Below, one piece after another: positions 35,895 to 38,583 of a stretch of 38,583 nt of DNA. The notes under the pieces are model-generated. The model searched no databases and was not told where the DNA came from. It saw only the letters and a list, made by a program, of their open reading frames with translations. The DNA lies in assembly GCF_902805515.1 (NCBI RefSeq), contig NZ_CADCTE010000110.1, forward strand, positions 1 through 38,583, in the 5' to 3' direction. Within the stretch, counting starts at the first letter, position 1. Each line of letters begins with the position of its first letter. This DNA is from an uncultured Arthrobacter sp. GTDB taxonomy: Bacteria; Actinomycetota; Actinomycetes; Actinomycetales; Micrococcaceae. A program made the position numbers and the translations under genes.

Positions 35895-38583
<2,689 letters not shown>

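Overview
This window looks like an ordinary chromosomal segment of a high-GC actinobacterium, most likely Micrococcales and close to Arthrobacter or another Micrococcaceae. The evidence is family content and gene order: paired clpP1/clpP2 with clpX and tig; an actinobacterial RlmN, a homodimeric AceE and a class II truncated haemoglobin; a polyprenol-phosphate mannosyltransferase of the MptB type; and two blocks in the order I remember from mycobacteria (Nif3, coiled-coil Zn-ribbon, RNase H; and DUF3052, AhpE-like peroxiredoxin, aceE). I see no phage genes, insertion sequences, plasmid genes or CRISPR array. The family placement is inference.

Layout. 1-3600: the start of clpX, then clpP2, clpP1 and tig (all minus), with a candidate ClgR box upstream of clpP1, a tRNA-Pro and a tRNA-Gly. 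3600-8620: rpiB (minus) diverges from a tightly packed plus-strand run pepN, osmC-like, mscS-like and glbO. 8640-14160: an unknown minus gene preceded by a coupled small ORF, tesB, ettA, a non-canonical ssb, an SGNH hydrolase and a 4 x 14 bp tandem repeat. 14160-17600: tRNA-Arg, a DUF3224 protein, mptB, orn and tRNA-His. 17600-20820: an acyl-CoA dehydrogenase that lacks the usual catalytic Glu, peptide deformylase and an MFS exporter. 20980-25100: RNase P RNA (minus), yaaA (plus), then the minus block nif3-like, Zn-ribbon-like and an RNase H fused to a VOC domain. 25270-27480: msrA, cysK and cysE, which form cysteine and repair oxidised methionine. 27540-30380: gnd and rlmN, divergent. 30500-33260: a large secreted protein with two near-identical Ig-like repeats and a CBM96-type end, preceded by five phased 22-23 bp repeats. 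33420-38583: tRNA-Val, then sir2, peroxiredoxin and DUF3052 (minus) diverging from aceE, which runs off the end.

How the genes fit together. Most are housekeeping: protein quality control and N-terminal processing (clp, tig, pepN, def), translation and RNA turnover (ettA, rlmN, orn, rnpB, tRNAs), sugar and pyruvate metabolism (rpiB, gnd, aceE), sulfur and redox chemistry (cysK, cysE, msrA, peroxiredoxin, OsmC, GlbO, YaaA) and envelope work (mptB, mscS). Many genes have no Shine-Dalgarno sequence but have a TANNNT-like hexamer 6-7 nt before the start codon, which suggests leaderless transcripts.

The parts most worth a second look are the phased repeat array in front of the secreted protein, the RNase H-VOC fusion within an otherwise conserved operon, the acyl-CoA dehydrogenase active-site change, and a strong promoter-like sequence reading antisense into rnpB. 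I did not find a clearly new multi-gene system.
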